From NCBI GenBank assembly GCA_030041195.1, contig JASHOI010000140.1, forward strand, positions 1-36,294: a stretch of 36,294 nt of DNA. The letters run 5' to 3'. Source of the DNA: Streptosporangiaceae bacterium (lineage in GTDB: Bacteria > Actinomycetota > Actinomycetes > Streptosporangiales > Streptosporangiaceae). The position numbers were made by a program, and so were the translations under genes. This document shows positions 8,705 to 16,345 of this stretch, in pieces; within the stretch, counting starts at the first letter, position 1; every line of letters begins with the position of its first letter. Under the pieces are notes generated by a model. That model was given only the letters and a program-made list of their open reading frames with translations, ran no database searches and was not told the DNA's origin.

Positions 8705-9886
8705 GTGCCGGCCGCGCGCGCCCGATCGGATGGCGGTCCCGGCTCGTGGACCCTTCCGGCCGACGTCCGCACTGCGATCCGCAAGAAGTGGGACTCCGGG
8801 GTGCTGCTGGCGCGGTACGCGGCCGGCCAGGACTGGGAGCCGCTCAGCATCGCGATCCGCGGTCCGTCCGCTCGGGAGATCGGCGAACGCCTGGCCGAGG
8901 TCCGCCGCTGGGCAGCGGAGTGGGCTGAAGCCGCGCGCGGGCCGCTGCGCGTGGAGTACAAGCAGGTCGGCGGCAGGCACTTCGGTGTGAACAGCATCCC
9001 GGGCCGGGCCTGGCTTGACGGCTACGACGATGCCTGGGCGCTGCTCAGGGTCCAGCCCGAGGTCCGCCGGCTGTCCGAGCTGGTGGAGGCCGCCCATGGC
9101 ACCCGGCTCATCCCGTGGCTCACCGGCCACCCGATGCTGGCCCTCCGGCTGGCGGCGGCCTGGAACAGGCTGGTGGCCACCGTGCTGTGGATCGAACGTC
9201 ACCAGGCGCCCGGCATGTACCTGCGCCAGGTTGACGTGCCCGGCGTCGACACCAAGTTCATCGAGCGGCACAAGGGCGTGCTCGCCGAACTCCTCGATGC
9301 GCAGCTCGACCCGTCCCGGGTGAATGCTGCCACACCCGACTTCGCCGGGCGTTACGGCTTCGCCCGCAGGCCCGGGTACGTGCGCTTCCGCGTGCCCGGA
9401 GGTTTCCGCGGTTTTTCTGAGCTGTCAGCCCGCGCCGACGAGTTCACCGCGGTGCCGGACGGGGTCACCCGCGCATACGTAATCGAGAACGAGATCACCT
9501 ACCTCGCGTTCCCGGTCCCGGCGGCGGGCATGGTGATCTTCGGCGGCGGCTACGCCGTCACGGTGCTCGAGTCGCTCGGCTGGCTGGGCGCTCTGGACGT
9601 CTTGTACTGGGGCGACATTGACACACACGGCTTCGCGATCCTTAACCGGCTGCGCCACCACCTGCCACATGCCCGCTCGATGCTCATGGACCGGGGCACG
9701 TTGCTCGGTCACCGCGACCACTGGACCACCGAGCCGGCACCGACCGCCGTAGCCCTCGACCTGCTCGCCCCTGCCGAGGCAGCCCTCTACGCCGACCTCG
9801 TCTCGAACGCTTACGGCCGGTCGGTTCGCCTGGAACAAGAGCGGGTCAGCTTCTCCGCGGTCGAGAAGGCCGTCGCCGACGGTTGA
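8705..9886 (+). CDS. jetD: Wadjet nuclease JetD (DUF3322 + DUF2220, Toprim)
   Basis: A 393-residue protein starting at GTG 8705, one base after the jetC stop. Residues about 15-190 fit DUF3322 (opening with WTLPADVRTAIRKKWDSG), and about 195-390 fit DUF2220, which carries a topoisomerase VI-A-like Toprim fold. The catalytic acids are visible: Glu261 in VIENEITYL, and Asp304 and Asp306 in YWGDIDTHG. Family knowledge: JetD dimers cut the circular DNA held by the stalled JetABC complex, which removes plasmids. The frame is open back to 8468, but that part is inside jetC. Gene order A-B-C-D with DUF3322/DUF2220 last is the type I Wadjet layout. The nuclease is intact, so the system is probably functional. 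Confidence 0.94.
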   Translation: MPAARARSDGGPGSWTLPADVRTAIRKKWDSGVLLARYAAGQDWEPLSIAIRGPSAREIGERLAEVRRWAAEWAEAARGPLRVEYKQVGGRHFGVNSIPGRAWLDGYDDAWALLRVQPEVRRLSELVEAAHGTRLIPWLTGHPMLALRLAAAWNRLVATVLWIERHQAPGMYLRQVDVPGVDTKFIERHKGVLAELLDAQLDPSRVNAATPDFAGRYGFARRPGYVRFRVPGGFRGFSELSARADEFTAVPDGVTRAYVIENEITYLAFPVPAAGMVIFGGGYAVTVLESLGWLGALDVLYWGDIDTHGFAILNRLRHHLPHARSMLMDRGTLLGHRDHWTTEPAPTAVALDLLAPAEAALYADLVSNAYGRSVRLEQERVSFSAVEKAVADG

Positions 9887-9951
9887 CCAGAACCGCAGTT
9901 GAGCCACACAAGAGTGGCCTGGCGTCTTTGCCTTTGGCGCACAGTCAGCAT

Positions 9952-9989
9952 TCGCGTGGCCGGTCGCGGAGCGGCGACCGGCCACGCGA
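9952..9989. terminator. Perfect 16-bp stem-loop between convergent genes
   Basis: Arms 9952-9967 (TCGCGTGGCCGGTCGC) and 9974-9989 are exact reverse complements around a six-base loop. It lies between the jetD stop and the stop of the minus-strand gene at 10003, so it can end transcripts from both sides. There is no T-tract, as is common for actinobacterial terminators. Confidence 0.88.
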
Positions 9990-10002
9990 CGTGCGTGAGG
10001 GT

Positions 10003-10302
10003 TCAGAACAGCTGGTACGAGCCGATGACCGTCATGCGGTCCACGGCCGGCGGCTCCGCGTACCAATCCTTGAGGTTCTCCACGAACTCCGCGTACTCGG
10101 GAAACCCGGCCAGGGGGTTGCCGCCGTCGGGCTTGAGCTCCAGCAGCGCGACAAACGTGACCCCGTCACCGAGCACGCTCGCGGTGTACCGGACGTCTGC
10201 CGGGCGCGCCTGCTCGAGCGCCTGGATGACCTTCCCGATGGCCGCCCGGGCGTCGGCGGCGTTTTCTTCCCTGAGCTTGGCGCGCACCATCAGTACGTTC
10301 AT
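10003..10302 (-). CDS. Small dimeric alpha/beta-barrel-like protein, unknown function
   Basis: 99 residues from ATG 10302, which has AAGGA upstream. The opening MNVLMVRAKLREENAADARAA, the middle VTFVALLELKPDG and the ending VDRMTVIGSYQLF follow the beta-alpha-beta pattern of ferredoxin-like dimeric barrel proteins (ABM/Dabb superfamily), but no specific family is certain. It lies 76 bases downstream of the ECF42 sigma gene on the same strand and may be part of its transcript. The frame is open up to 10476, but that N-terminal part is compositionally odd and overlaps the sigma gene end, so the shorter start is chosen. Confidence 0.78.
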   Translation of the reverse strand: MNVLMVRAKLREENAADARAAIGKVIQALEQARPADVRYTASVLGDGVTFVALLELKPDGGNPLAGFPEYAEFVENLKDWYAEPPAVDRMTVIGSYQLF

Positions 10303-10378
10303 TGACCTGGTTCCTTCCGTGCGGAGCGGATTCTCTGTCCAGGCCACGAACGGGCGGCCGCCCGGGGGACAGCCCGGG

Positions 10379-11542
10379 TCAGAATTCTTCGAGCCGCCGG
10401 GCCAGAAACCGCCGCTCCGGGGCCGAGGTGGCCAGATCGAGCGCCCGGCGGTACGCCGCACCGGCCTCGTCGTCACGGCCCAGGCGCCGCAGCAGCTCGC
10501 CGCGGGTGGAGTGGAAGTAGAGGTAGCCGTCCAGGTCGAGACCGTCGACGGCGGCCAGCGCCGCGGCGGGATCGCCGGCCTGGGCGATCGCCACGGCGTG
10601 GTTGAGCTCGACCACCGGGGAGCCGGTCAGATCGGCCAGCCGCTGGTACAGCTCGGCGACCTGCGGCCAGTCGATCGGCTCGGCGGCCTGCAGCGACGCG
10701 ATCGCGGCCTGCAGGACGTAGGCGCCGCGGCCGCCCAGCGCGATCGCCCGGTCGAGCGCCGTGCGCCCCGCGGCGATCTGCGCGTGGTCCCACAGCGAGC
10801 GGTCCTGATCCTCGAGCAGCACGAGATCGTCGCCGGAGAACCGGGCCCGGCGCCGGGCGTGGTGGATCATCATCAGCGCCAGCAGCCCGTGTGCCTCCGG
10901 CTCGTCCGGCATCAGCGCGGTGAGCACCTGGCCCAGCCGGATGGCTTCGGCGCCGAGGTCGACGCGGCCGCTGTAGCCCTCGTTGTAGATCAGGTAGAGG
11001 ACGGCCAGCACCGCGTCGAGGCGGTCCGGAAGCAGGTGCGCACCGGGGACCGCGAACGGGATCCCGGTCGCCTTGATCTTGGCCTTGGCGCGGGACAGCC
11101 GGCGCTTCATGGTCTCCTCGGAGACCAGGAACGCCCGGGCGATCTCGGCGGTCTCCAGGCCGCCGAGGGCCCGCAGCGTGAGCCCCACCTGGCCGTCCAG
11201 CGGCAGCGCCGGGTGGCAGCAGGTGAAAATCAGCTCGAGCCGCTCGTCCTTGATCACGGTGTCGTCGAACTCGTCCATGACCGTCTCCGGTACCGGCAGC
11301 AGGTGGATCTTCTGGGCCAGGGTGCGCTCGCGGCGGATCCGGTCGATGGCCCGGTTGCGGGCGGTCGTGACCAGCCACCCGCCCGGGTTGGGCGGCACGC
11401 CCGACACCGGCCAGCGCTCGGCCGCGATCGCGAACGCCTCCTGCGCCGCTTCCTCGGCCCGGTCGAAGTCGCCGAGGAACCCGACCAGCGAGGCCAGCAC
11501 CCGGCCCCACTCGTCCCGGAAGACGTCCTCAAGCGCGCTCAG
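10379..11542 (-). CDS. ECF42-type RNA polymerase sigma factor with TPR tail
   Basis: About 387 residues. Residues 1-75 are sigma region 2 (VFRDEWGRVLASLVGFLGD, AAQEAFAIAAERW). Region 4 with its helix-turn-helix is at about 110-165 (TAEIARAFLVSEETMKRRL). A C-terminal extension of about 220 residues (LIYNEGYSGRVDL, then TPR-like helices ending RRLEEF) marks the ECF42 group. These sigma factors occur next to DGPF (YCII-like) proteins and have no obvious anti-sigma factor; the C-terminal domain is thought to control activity. The DGPF partner lies directly upstream. There is no ATG, GTG or TTG at the natural start. The likely start is CTG 11540-11542, which overlaps the DGPF stop in CTGA and is preceded by GGTGGTGG. 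In-frame ATGs further upstream would run backwards through the DGPF gene. Confidence 0.9.
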   Translation of the reverse strand: MSALEDVFRDEWGRVLASLVGFLGDFDRAEEAAQEAFAIAAERWPVSGVPPNPGGWLVTTARNRAIDRIRRERTLAQKIHLLPVPETVMDEFDDTVIKDERLELIFTCCHPALPLDGQVGLTLRALGGLETAEIARAFLVSEETMKRRLSRAKAKIKATGIPFAVPGAHLLPDRLDAVLAVLYLIYNEGYSGRVDLGAEAIRLGQVLTALMPDEPEAHGLLALMMIHHARRRARFSGDDLVLLEDQDRSLWDHAQIAAGRTALDRAIALGGRGAYVLQAAIASLQAAEPIDWPQVAELYQRLADLTGSPVVELNHAVAIAQAGDPAAALAAVDGLDLDGYLYFHSTRGELLRRLGRDDEAGAAYRRALDLATSAPERRFLARRLEEF

Positions 11543-11877
11543 CTCGCCACCACCGGCCGCACCTCCACGGTGCCGCCGTGCCAGGTGGCCGGGATCCGCG
11601 CCGCCATCTCGATCGCCTCGTCCAGGTTCGCCGCCTCGACCAGGTACAGCCCGCCGAGCACCTCCTTGGTGTCCGCGAACGGGCCGTCGGTCATCAGCGT
11701 CCGGCCACCGGCCACCCGCACGCAGGTCGCGGTCTCGGCCGGCTGCAGTTGCACCCTGCCGACGCACCGCGCGTCCTCGGCCAGCGCCAGGAACTCGGCA
11801 CGCACCGCCTCACGCTCCGCCTCCGGCAGCGTGTCGTGGTATCCGGGCTCGGCGTAGATCATCAGCGCATACTGCAT
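11539..11877 (-). CDS. DGPF/YCII-family protein, partner of ECF42
   Basis: 112 residues, starting at ATG 11877 with GGAGG five bases upstream. It opens MQYALMIYAEPG and carries the family motif TDGPFADTKEVLGG at about residues 62-75, then LYLVEAANLDEAIEMAARIP. This is the YCII-related DGPF family, small dimeric alpha/beta proteins encoded next to ECF42 or ECF41-like sigma factors; their biochemical role is unsettled. Its stop overlaps the presumed CTG start of the sigma gene, so the two should be translationally coupled. An upstream in-frame ATG at 11910 exists, but the ribosome site favours 11877. Confidence 0.92.
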   Translation of the reverse strand: MQYALMIYAEPGYHDTLPEAEREAVRAEFLALAEDARCVGRVQLQPAETATCVRVAGGRTLMTDGPFADTKEVLGGLYLVEAANLDEAIEMAARIPATWHGGTVEVRPVVAS

Positions 11878-12057
11878 CGCAACCTCCGCGGAATCGGCTG
11901 TCACCGGCACAACGAACGAGCAGCGCCGCAGGGGACACTACCGCCGCCAGCAAATTCGCGTGATCAACGCGGCGCCAGGCGGCTCGTACCCCCAGCCATC
12001 CCAGTCAAGATCCGCTCAGGTATTGAAAACGCGTCGCCGGCTGCCTGCCCGCGTGGG

Positions 12058-13701
12058 CTATTCGGGCGGGATCGTGGTGAAGGCCATGTCGGGTTCGTAG
12101 CCGGCCCGCTTCAGCCAGAACCGGCGGCCGTAGTAGTAGAGCACGCAGGCGACGAGTATCCCGCCGATCAGCGCCTCGGACGCGGGGTCGTTGACGAAGA
12201 GCTTGCTGTTGGTGAGGTAGTAGCCGGCCATGACCGCGTTGAAGATGAACGCGATCGACCCGAGGACCGTGATCAGCGGCAGCCCGAAGACCTTGTAGGC
12301 GGCCGCGGGCGACGCCTTGTAGATCTCGCGGGCGCGGTAGGGGAACACGATCGCCGCGAGCATCGTGCCGAGGTACACCAGGATCGAGGCCAGCGTCACC
12401 GCCAGCGTGTAGTGGCTGACCGACGTCTCGTTGTACAGGAAGGTCCAGGCGATGCTCATCGCGAAGAAGAAGGCCAGTGCCCGGACCGGCGTGTGCAGGC
12501 GGGAGTTGACCGCGCTGAGCGAGGCCGGCAGGATCCGGTCCAGCGAGAGCGCCAGGATCAGCCTGCTGCCGCCCCAGGCCATCCCGATCAGGATCTGGAT
12601 GCCGGTCGCGATGAACCCGAGCGCCAGCAGGATCGTGATCACCGGGTTCGCGGTCAGCATGGCGGTGAGCAAGCCAAAGTACGGGGCGGCCGGCAGGACC
12701 AGCTTGCTGGGGTCGGCGTAGTACAGGTACGCCACGCTGCCGAGGAACTGCGACCCCATGACCTGGAAGATCAGGATGGCGGTGACGCCGATGATGATCA
12801 CGTTGATCCACAGCGCGCCGACGCTGGACAGCGACATCGACCGCAGCCGCTTGGCGTTCTTGAGCTCGCCGGAGGTCACCACCGACCACATCGCCCAGGC
12901 CAGCGCGGTCCACGCGACCGGGGCGACGCCGAACGTGGCGGCCAGGCTGAACGCGCTGTGCCCGTAGCCCGCCGCGGCCGCGGCGTTTATCACCTGCTGG
13001 TAGTACCCGGGCTTGCCGGTGAACGAGTTGAACGCGGCGACGAAGCCGGCGTGGCCGCGGGCCAGCAGCAGGATCCAGGTGATCACGAAGGACAGCAGGA
13101 TCAGCGCCCAGAGGCCGCTCTGCACCTTGCGGTAGAGCCGGGCGCCGCGGATCAAAACGGCCAGCGCGACGGCGAACGCGATCAGGGTGATGACCGAGAT
13201 GCCCATCGGGGAGCCGGCCCAGGTGCCGAAGCTCAGCAGCCATGACACGTGATGCTGGATGCCGATGGCGGCGGCGAACGGGCTGAGGGCCATGACGGCG
13301 AGCAGCCAGCCGCCCAGCGCCTCCCAGAACGCGAGCCAGATCATGTAGCCGCTCATGATCAGCCCGGTGGCCATCGCCGGGTGCACGAGCCTGCTCTGGA
13401 AGACGTAGTCGCCGCCGGAGCGGGGCATGGCCGAGGCGAGCATCGCGTAGGCGACCATCATCGTGGTGCCCAGGACGCCGGTGATCAGCAGCCCCAGCGG
13501 GATGTTCGCACCCGGGAACGCGTAGGGCACGGCCAGGAAGATCAGCGCAGCGCCGAGGATGATCGTCGTGATCATCGTGTTGTAGAGGAGGGTGTCGCGC
13601 GCTCCCATCAGCCGCACCAGCCCGGTGGACTGGCGGGTGAACACGGCGCGGCCGGCGGCGCCCTCGAGGGCCATGCCTGGGGCTCTTGTGTTCTCGGTCA
13701 T
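12058..13701 (-). CDS. APC-superfamily amino acid/amine permease
   Basis: A 547-residue integral membrane protein with about 12 hydrophobic helices. The first membrane region (about residues 38-75) is followed by ASAMPRSGGDYVFQSR, the conserved loop of APC permeases (PRSGGxYxF). It has a basic N-terminus and an acidic C-terminal tail. These transporters import amino acids, amines or related nitrogenous compounds with proton or cation symport. It is the last gene of the minus-strand cluster, 16 bases after the metallophosphoesterase stop, with AGGGAGA before the ATG. Position implies that it imports the substrate of the flavin monooxygenase/amidohydrolase set; which substrate cannot be read from sequence. 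Confidence 0.9.
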   Translation of the reverse strand: MTENTRAPGMALEGAAGRAVFTRQSTGLVRLMGARDTLLYNTMITTIILGAALIFLAVPYAFPGANIPLGLLITGVLGTTMMVAYAMLASAMPRSGGDYVFQSRLVHPAMATGLIMSGYMIWLAFWEALGGWLLAVMALSPFAAAIGIQHHVSWLLSFGTWAGSPMGISVITLIAFAVALAVLIRGARLYRKVQSGLWALILLSFVITWILLLARGHAGFVAAFNSFTGKPGYYQQVINAAAAAGYGHSAFSLAATFGVAPVAWTALAWAMWSVVTSGELKNAKRLRSMSLSSVGALWINVIIIGVTAILIFQVMGSQFLGSVAYLYYADPSKLVLPAAPYFGLLTAMLTANPVITILLALGFIATGIQILIGMAWGGSRLILALSLDRILPASLSAVNSRLHTPVRALAFFFAMSIAWTFLYNETSVSHYTLAVTLASILVYLGTMLAAIVFPYRAREIYKASPAAAYKVFGLPLITVLGSIAFIFNAVMAGYYLTNSKLFVNDPASEALIGGILVACVLYYYGRRFWLKRAGYEPDMAFTTIPPE

Positions 13702-13717
13702 AGCGTTCTCTCCCTGG

Positions 13718-14665
13718 TTACGCCGACATGAGCTGGACGATTGGCTTGCCCTTCCGCGCCGTGATGAATGCGGCCCGCAGGATTCCCTCGGTGTACTCGG
13801 ACCCCGGATTGACCGCCGTCGTGCGGCCGAGCTTGACGACGCCCGGGGACTCGTGAATGTGGCCGTGCAGCGTCAGCAGCGGCTGGACCTCCTCGATCAG
13901 CGACCGCACCGCTGGCGAGCCGACCGGTGCCGGGACCGTCTGGCCGCCCTCGATGACCACACGCAGGTCCTCGGTGAGCTTGACCGCGGTGTCCAGCCCG
14001 CTGTCGGCCGGAGGGACGTGCACGTCCCAGATGCTGCGCTCGGGCCGCTCCAGCCGCTCGATCAGCGCGCGCAGCCGGGTGGTGAGATCGTCCTCGGCGT
14101 ACTCGCGCGGTGACGCCCACGGGGTCAGGTTCGACGCCCCGAAGCCCAGCAGCTCGGTGCCGTCGTCGAGCATGACGATCTTGTCGTCGACCCATTCGAC
14201 GTAGTCGTCGTCGCGGAGCTTCTCGTCGATGTGCCAGGGATCGTCGTTGCCGGGCATCGCGAGCACCCGGGTCTTGAGCGTGCCGAGCCGGTCGGCGGCC
14301 AGCTCGAACCAGCTGCCCACCGACGCCGTCATGGCCTGCTCGAACCTCGTGTCCACCTCGGCCGGGTTCGCGCGCATGAACTCGAGCTCGTCCTGGTCGC
14401 AGCGGAACGTGTACTGGCCGGAGAGCCGGAGCGTGCGCTCGAGTTCGGCGCGCTCGGTTTCGGTGTGGACCTCGACCATGTTGCCCATGACGTCGGCCTG
14501 GTAGGCCCCGTTGCGGTGGACGATGGGAACCAGGGTCTTGCCGGTCAGGTCGCCGCCCAGGATCAGCAGGTTGATCTTGAACTTGATCGCAGCGTTCACG
14601 AACTTCCGGAACGCCGCCTCGGACCCGTGCAGGTCGGTGGCGAACAGCGCCCGCATCTCGGCCAT
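13718..14665 (-). CDS. Calcineurin-like metallophosphoesterase
   Basis: 315 residues. The metal-binding blocks are in order: ATDLHG with Asp11 and His13, LGGDLTG with Asp39, PGNDD in place of the common GNHD/E, and HGHIHE near residue 265. This is the two-metal calcineurin-like fold acting on phosphomono- or diesters. The GNDD variant is seen in some subgroups and does not imply loss of activity. The ATG lies two bases after the stop of the nucleotidyltransferase-like gene (TGAGCATG), and GGTGAG precedes it. Placement in a catabolic-type operon beside a nucleotidyltransferase fold is unusual: the two could add and remove a nucleotide or phosphate on an intermediate or protein. That is inference. 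Confidence 0.88.
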   Translation of the reverse strand: MAEMRALFATDLHGSEAAFRKFVNAAIKFKINLLILGGDLTGKTLVPIVHRNGAYQADVMGNMVEVHTETERAELERTLRLSGQYTFRCDQDELEFMRANPAEVDTRFEQAMTASVGSWFELAADRLGTLKTRVLAMPGNDDPWHIDEKLRDDDYVEWVDDKIVMLDDGTELLGFGASNLTPWASPREYAEDDLTTRLRALIERLERPERSIWDVHVPPADSGLDTAVKLTEDLRVVIEGGQTVPAPVGSPAVRSLIEEVQPLLTLHGHIHESPGVVKLGRTTAVNPGSEYTEGILRAAFITARKGKPIVQLMSA

Positions 14666-14667
14666 GC

Positions 14668-15459
14668 TCAGCTCACCGGCCTGGGGTCGGTCTCGGGTTC
14701 CTCGGGCGTCTCGTACCACGGGATCCGGTCGCCGATCCTGGCCCGCGCCTTCCACCGCAGGCTCTTGCTGACCCGCTGCGCCGCGCCGGAGAGCTCACCC
14801 ACCGCGTGCGCGACCGTCGCCGCATGGCCGGGATCGCTCAGCGGGTGCTCCAGCGTCGCGGTGAGATTCTCGGTAACGGTCCGCCACAGCCCCCAGTCGC
14901 CGCCGAGCGGCGCCGCGAATTGTGCCGCGTCGATCTGGCCCGGCCCGGTGCCCAGCGGGCACAGGGCCAGGATGCCGGCCACGTCATGGCGGTCCTTGTC
15001 GGTGCAGGCGTGGGTCTGCAGCTTGGTCAGCAAGAGCTCGACCGGGCGCGCGGCAGGGGACGGATGGGAGAACGCGGCGTCGGGGAACGGAACCGGGTGC
15101 GACATGGCGAAGCCGCCGACGAACACGTCGACCTTGCAGCCGTCCGGGCTGGCGAACATCAGCCGGGTCTCGCCCTGCACGGCGTTGAACGTCGTGTTGG
15201 GTATGAACCCGGCGCGGGAGAACATCTCCGCGATCTTCCCCCGGCTCCGCTTGGGCACGATCACGTCCACGTCGCCGTACTGGCGCCGGTACGGCTCGGC
15301 CGCCGCGCCGTGGGAGCGGATGAGGAACCAGCAGCCCAGCCCGCCGATGAGCTTGACCGGCACCTGGGTGCGGGACGCCTCGGCGAGGAGCGTCTCGGCC
15401 GTGACCTCGGCGCGCCCGGGGGTCACGGCCGGGCTCGCGGCGCTGGCGGTTGCATCCAT
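14668..15459 (-). CDS. Nucleotidyltransferase-fold protein (AbiEii/MNT-like)
   Basis: 263 residues. The pattern IGGLGCWFL (Gly39-Gly40) followed by YGDVDVIV (Asp63 and Asp65) and later KVDVFVGG (Asp near 111) is the polymerase-beta nucleotidyltransferase signature: helix-capping GG, a DxD pair and a third acid. Overall it resembles the AbiEii-like or minimal nucleotidyltransferase proteins. Family members transfer NMP to proteins, tRNA or small molecules; the substrate here is unknown. ATG 15459 has AGGAGGAGAC directly upstream, so it is preferred over the ATG at 15504. It sits 41 bases after the EthD-like gene and two bases before the metallophosphoesterase. An antitoxin partner is not seen, so a toxin role is less likely than a metabolic one. 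Confidence 0.78.
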   Translation of the reverse strand: MDATASAASPAVTPGRAEVTAETLLAEASRTQVPVKLIGGLGCWFLIRSHGAAAEPYRRQYGDVDVIVPKRSRGKIAEMFSRAGFIPNTTFNAVQGETRLMFASPDGCKVDVFVGGFAMSHPVPFPDAAFSHPSPAARPVELLLTKLQTHACTDKDRHDVAGILALCPLGTGPGQIDAAQFAAPLGGDWGLWRTVTENLTATLEHPLSDPGHAATVAHAVGELSGAAQRVSKSLRWKARARIGDRIPWYETPEEPETDPRPVS

Positions 15460-15500
15460 GTCTCCTCCTGGGAGTCCCTGCGTCGAGGTCCGCGGTCTGG

Positions 15501-15824
15501 TCACCGGCCGGCGAGCTCGATCGTGTCCATCTCCACGGTGAGCAGCGTCGCGCCGCCGGTGGCGAACGTGGCGACGTCAGCCGCCGCGCGCTGCCCGGGC
15601 TCGGAGGCCAGTGACTCTCGCAAGTCCGCCTCGTTGTCGTAGCTGAGCTCCGCGACCAGGTGGTACCGCGACTGGCCGTCCCCGTCGCGCACGCCGCCGC
15701 GGCTGACGGCGAAACCCCGCAGCAGCGGCATGGCCTGCACCAGCGGAACGTGCACGCCGGCGTAGTGGCGGTCGAACTCCGCGGCGTCTGACGGATGGCC
15801 GTACAGGACGATGACCTTGATCAT
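15501..15824 (-). CDS. EthD-family protein
   Basis: 107 residues: MIKVIVLYGHPSDAAEFDRHY at the start, then HVPLVQAMPLLRGF, the hallmark layout of EthD-like dimeric ferredoxin-fold proteins (conserved xxDHY...H.P.....PG.). Family members accompany oxygenases in degradation or biosynthesis and may act as small-molecule binding or decarboxylase-like accessory proteins. Its ATG overlaps the flavin reductase stop (ATGA, 15821-15824). The location between flavin reductase and the rest of the cluster suggests it handles a reactive oxygenation product. Confidence 0.88.
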   Translation of the reverse strand: MIKVIVLYGHPSDAAEFDRHYAGVHVPLVQAMPLLRGFAVSRGGVRDGDGQSRYHLVAELSYDNEADLRESLASEPGQRAAADVATFATGGATLLTVEMDTIELAGR

Positions 15825-16345
15825 GCGGCACCTCGGGTGGGCGGGGGAACGTGCGTGGTGACCGGCAGCAGCCGCCGGCGGTGGTACACCAGCGGGTGGC
15901 CGGTGCGGTCGACCTCGATGTCGCGGATCGAGCCGATGATGATCACGTGATCGCCGGCCGGGATCAGCCCGGCGACGTCACAGGCGACGAGAACCGGGCA
16001 GCCGGCGATCTGCGGCAGGCCGGCCAGGCCGCGGCGCCAGGAGACCAGGCTGAACTTCTCCCGGAGCTTGGTCGCGAAGTACTGGGCGACCTGCTGCTGG
16101 CCGTCACCGAGCACGTGCACCAGGAATGACCCGGTGCCGGCGATCGCGCGCTGGGTATCCGAGGTGCTGGCCAGGCAGACCAGGAACAGCGGCGGCTGCA
16201 GCGACAGCGAGCTGGCCGCGGAGACCGTGGCACCCGCCGGATCTCCCGACCGGGTCCAGGTGGTCACGACCGTCACCCCGGCGGGGAGCTCGGCCATCGC
16301 GTCGCGGAAGATCTCGGCCAGGTCCTCCTGTCCGGTGGCGGTCAC
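15821..16345 (-). CDS. NAD(P)H:flavin oxidoreductase (HpaC-like flavin reductase domain)
   Basis: 174 residues. FRDAMAELPAGVTVVTTW near the N-terminus, SLSLQPPLFLVCLA at about 47-60, and the HVLGDGQQQVAQYFA segment are characteristic of the flavin reductase-like split beta-barrel family. Such enzymes reduce FMN or FAD with NAD(P)H and pass free reduced flavin to a partner monooxygenase; the luciferase-like gene at 18021 is the obvious partner. The start is GTG 16345, which overlaps the amidohydrolase stop (GTGA), so the two are coupled. The protein ends in a short Pro/Arg-rich tail. Confidence 0.93.
   Translation of the reverse strand: MTATGQEDLAEIFRDAMAELPAGVTVVTTWTRSGDPAGATVSAASSLSLQPPLFLVCLASTSDTQRAIAGTGSFLVHVLGDGQQQVAQYFATKLREKFSLVSWRRGLAGLPQIAGCPVLVACDVAGLIPAGDHVIIIGSIRDIEVDRTGHPLVYHRRRLLPVTTHVPPPTRGAA

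Noticed and set aside
10303..10476. N-terminal extension of the small barrel protein
   Set aside because: Pro/Gly/Arg-rich, overlaps the sigma gene end, and a good AAGGA site marks the shorter start.
14668..15459. AbiE-type toxin of a toxin-antitoxin or phage-defence pair
   Set aside because: The nucleotidyltransferase fold is similar, but no AbiEi-like antitoxin is adjacent and it sits in a metabolic operon.
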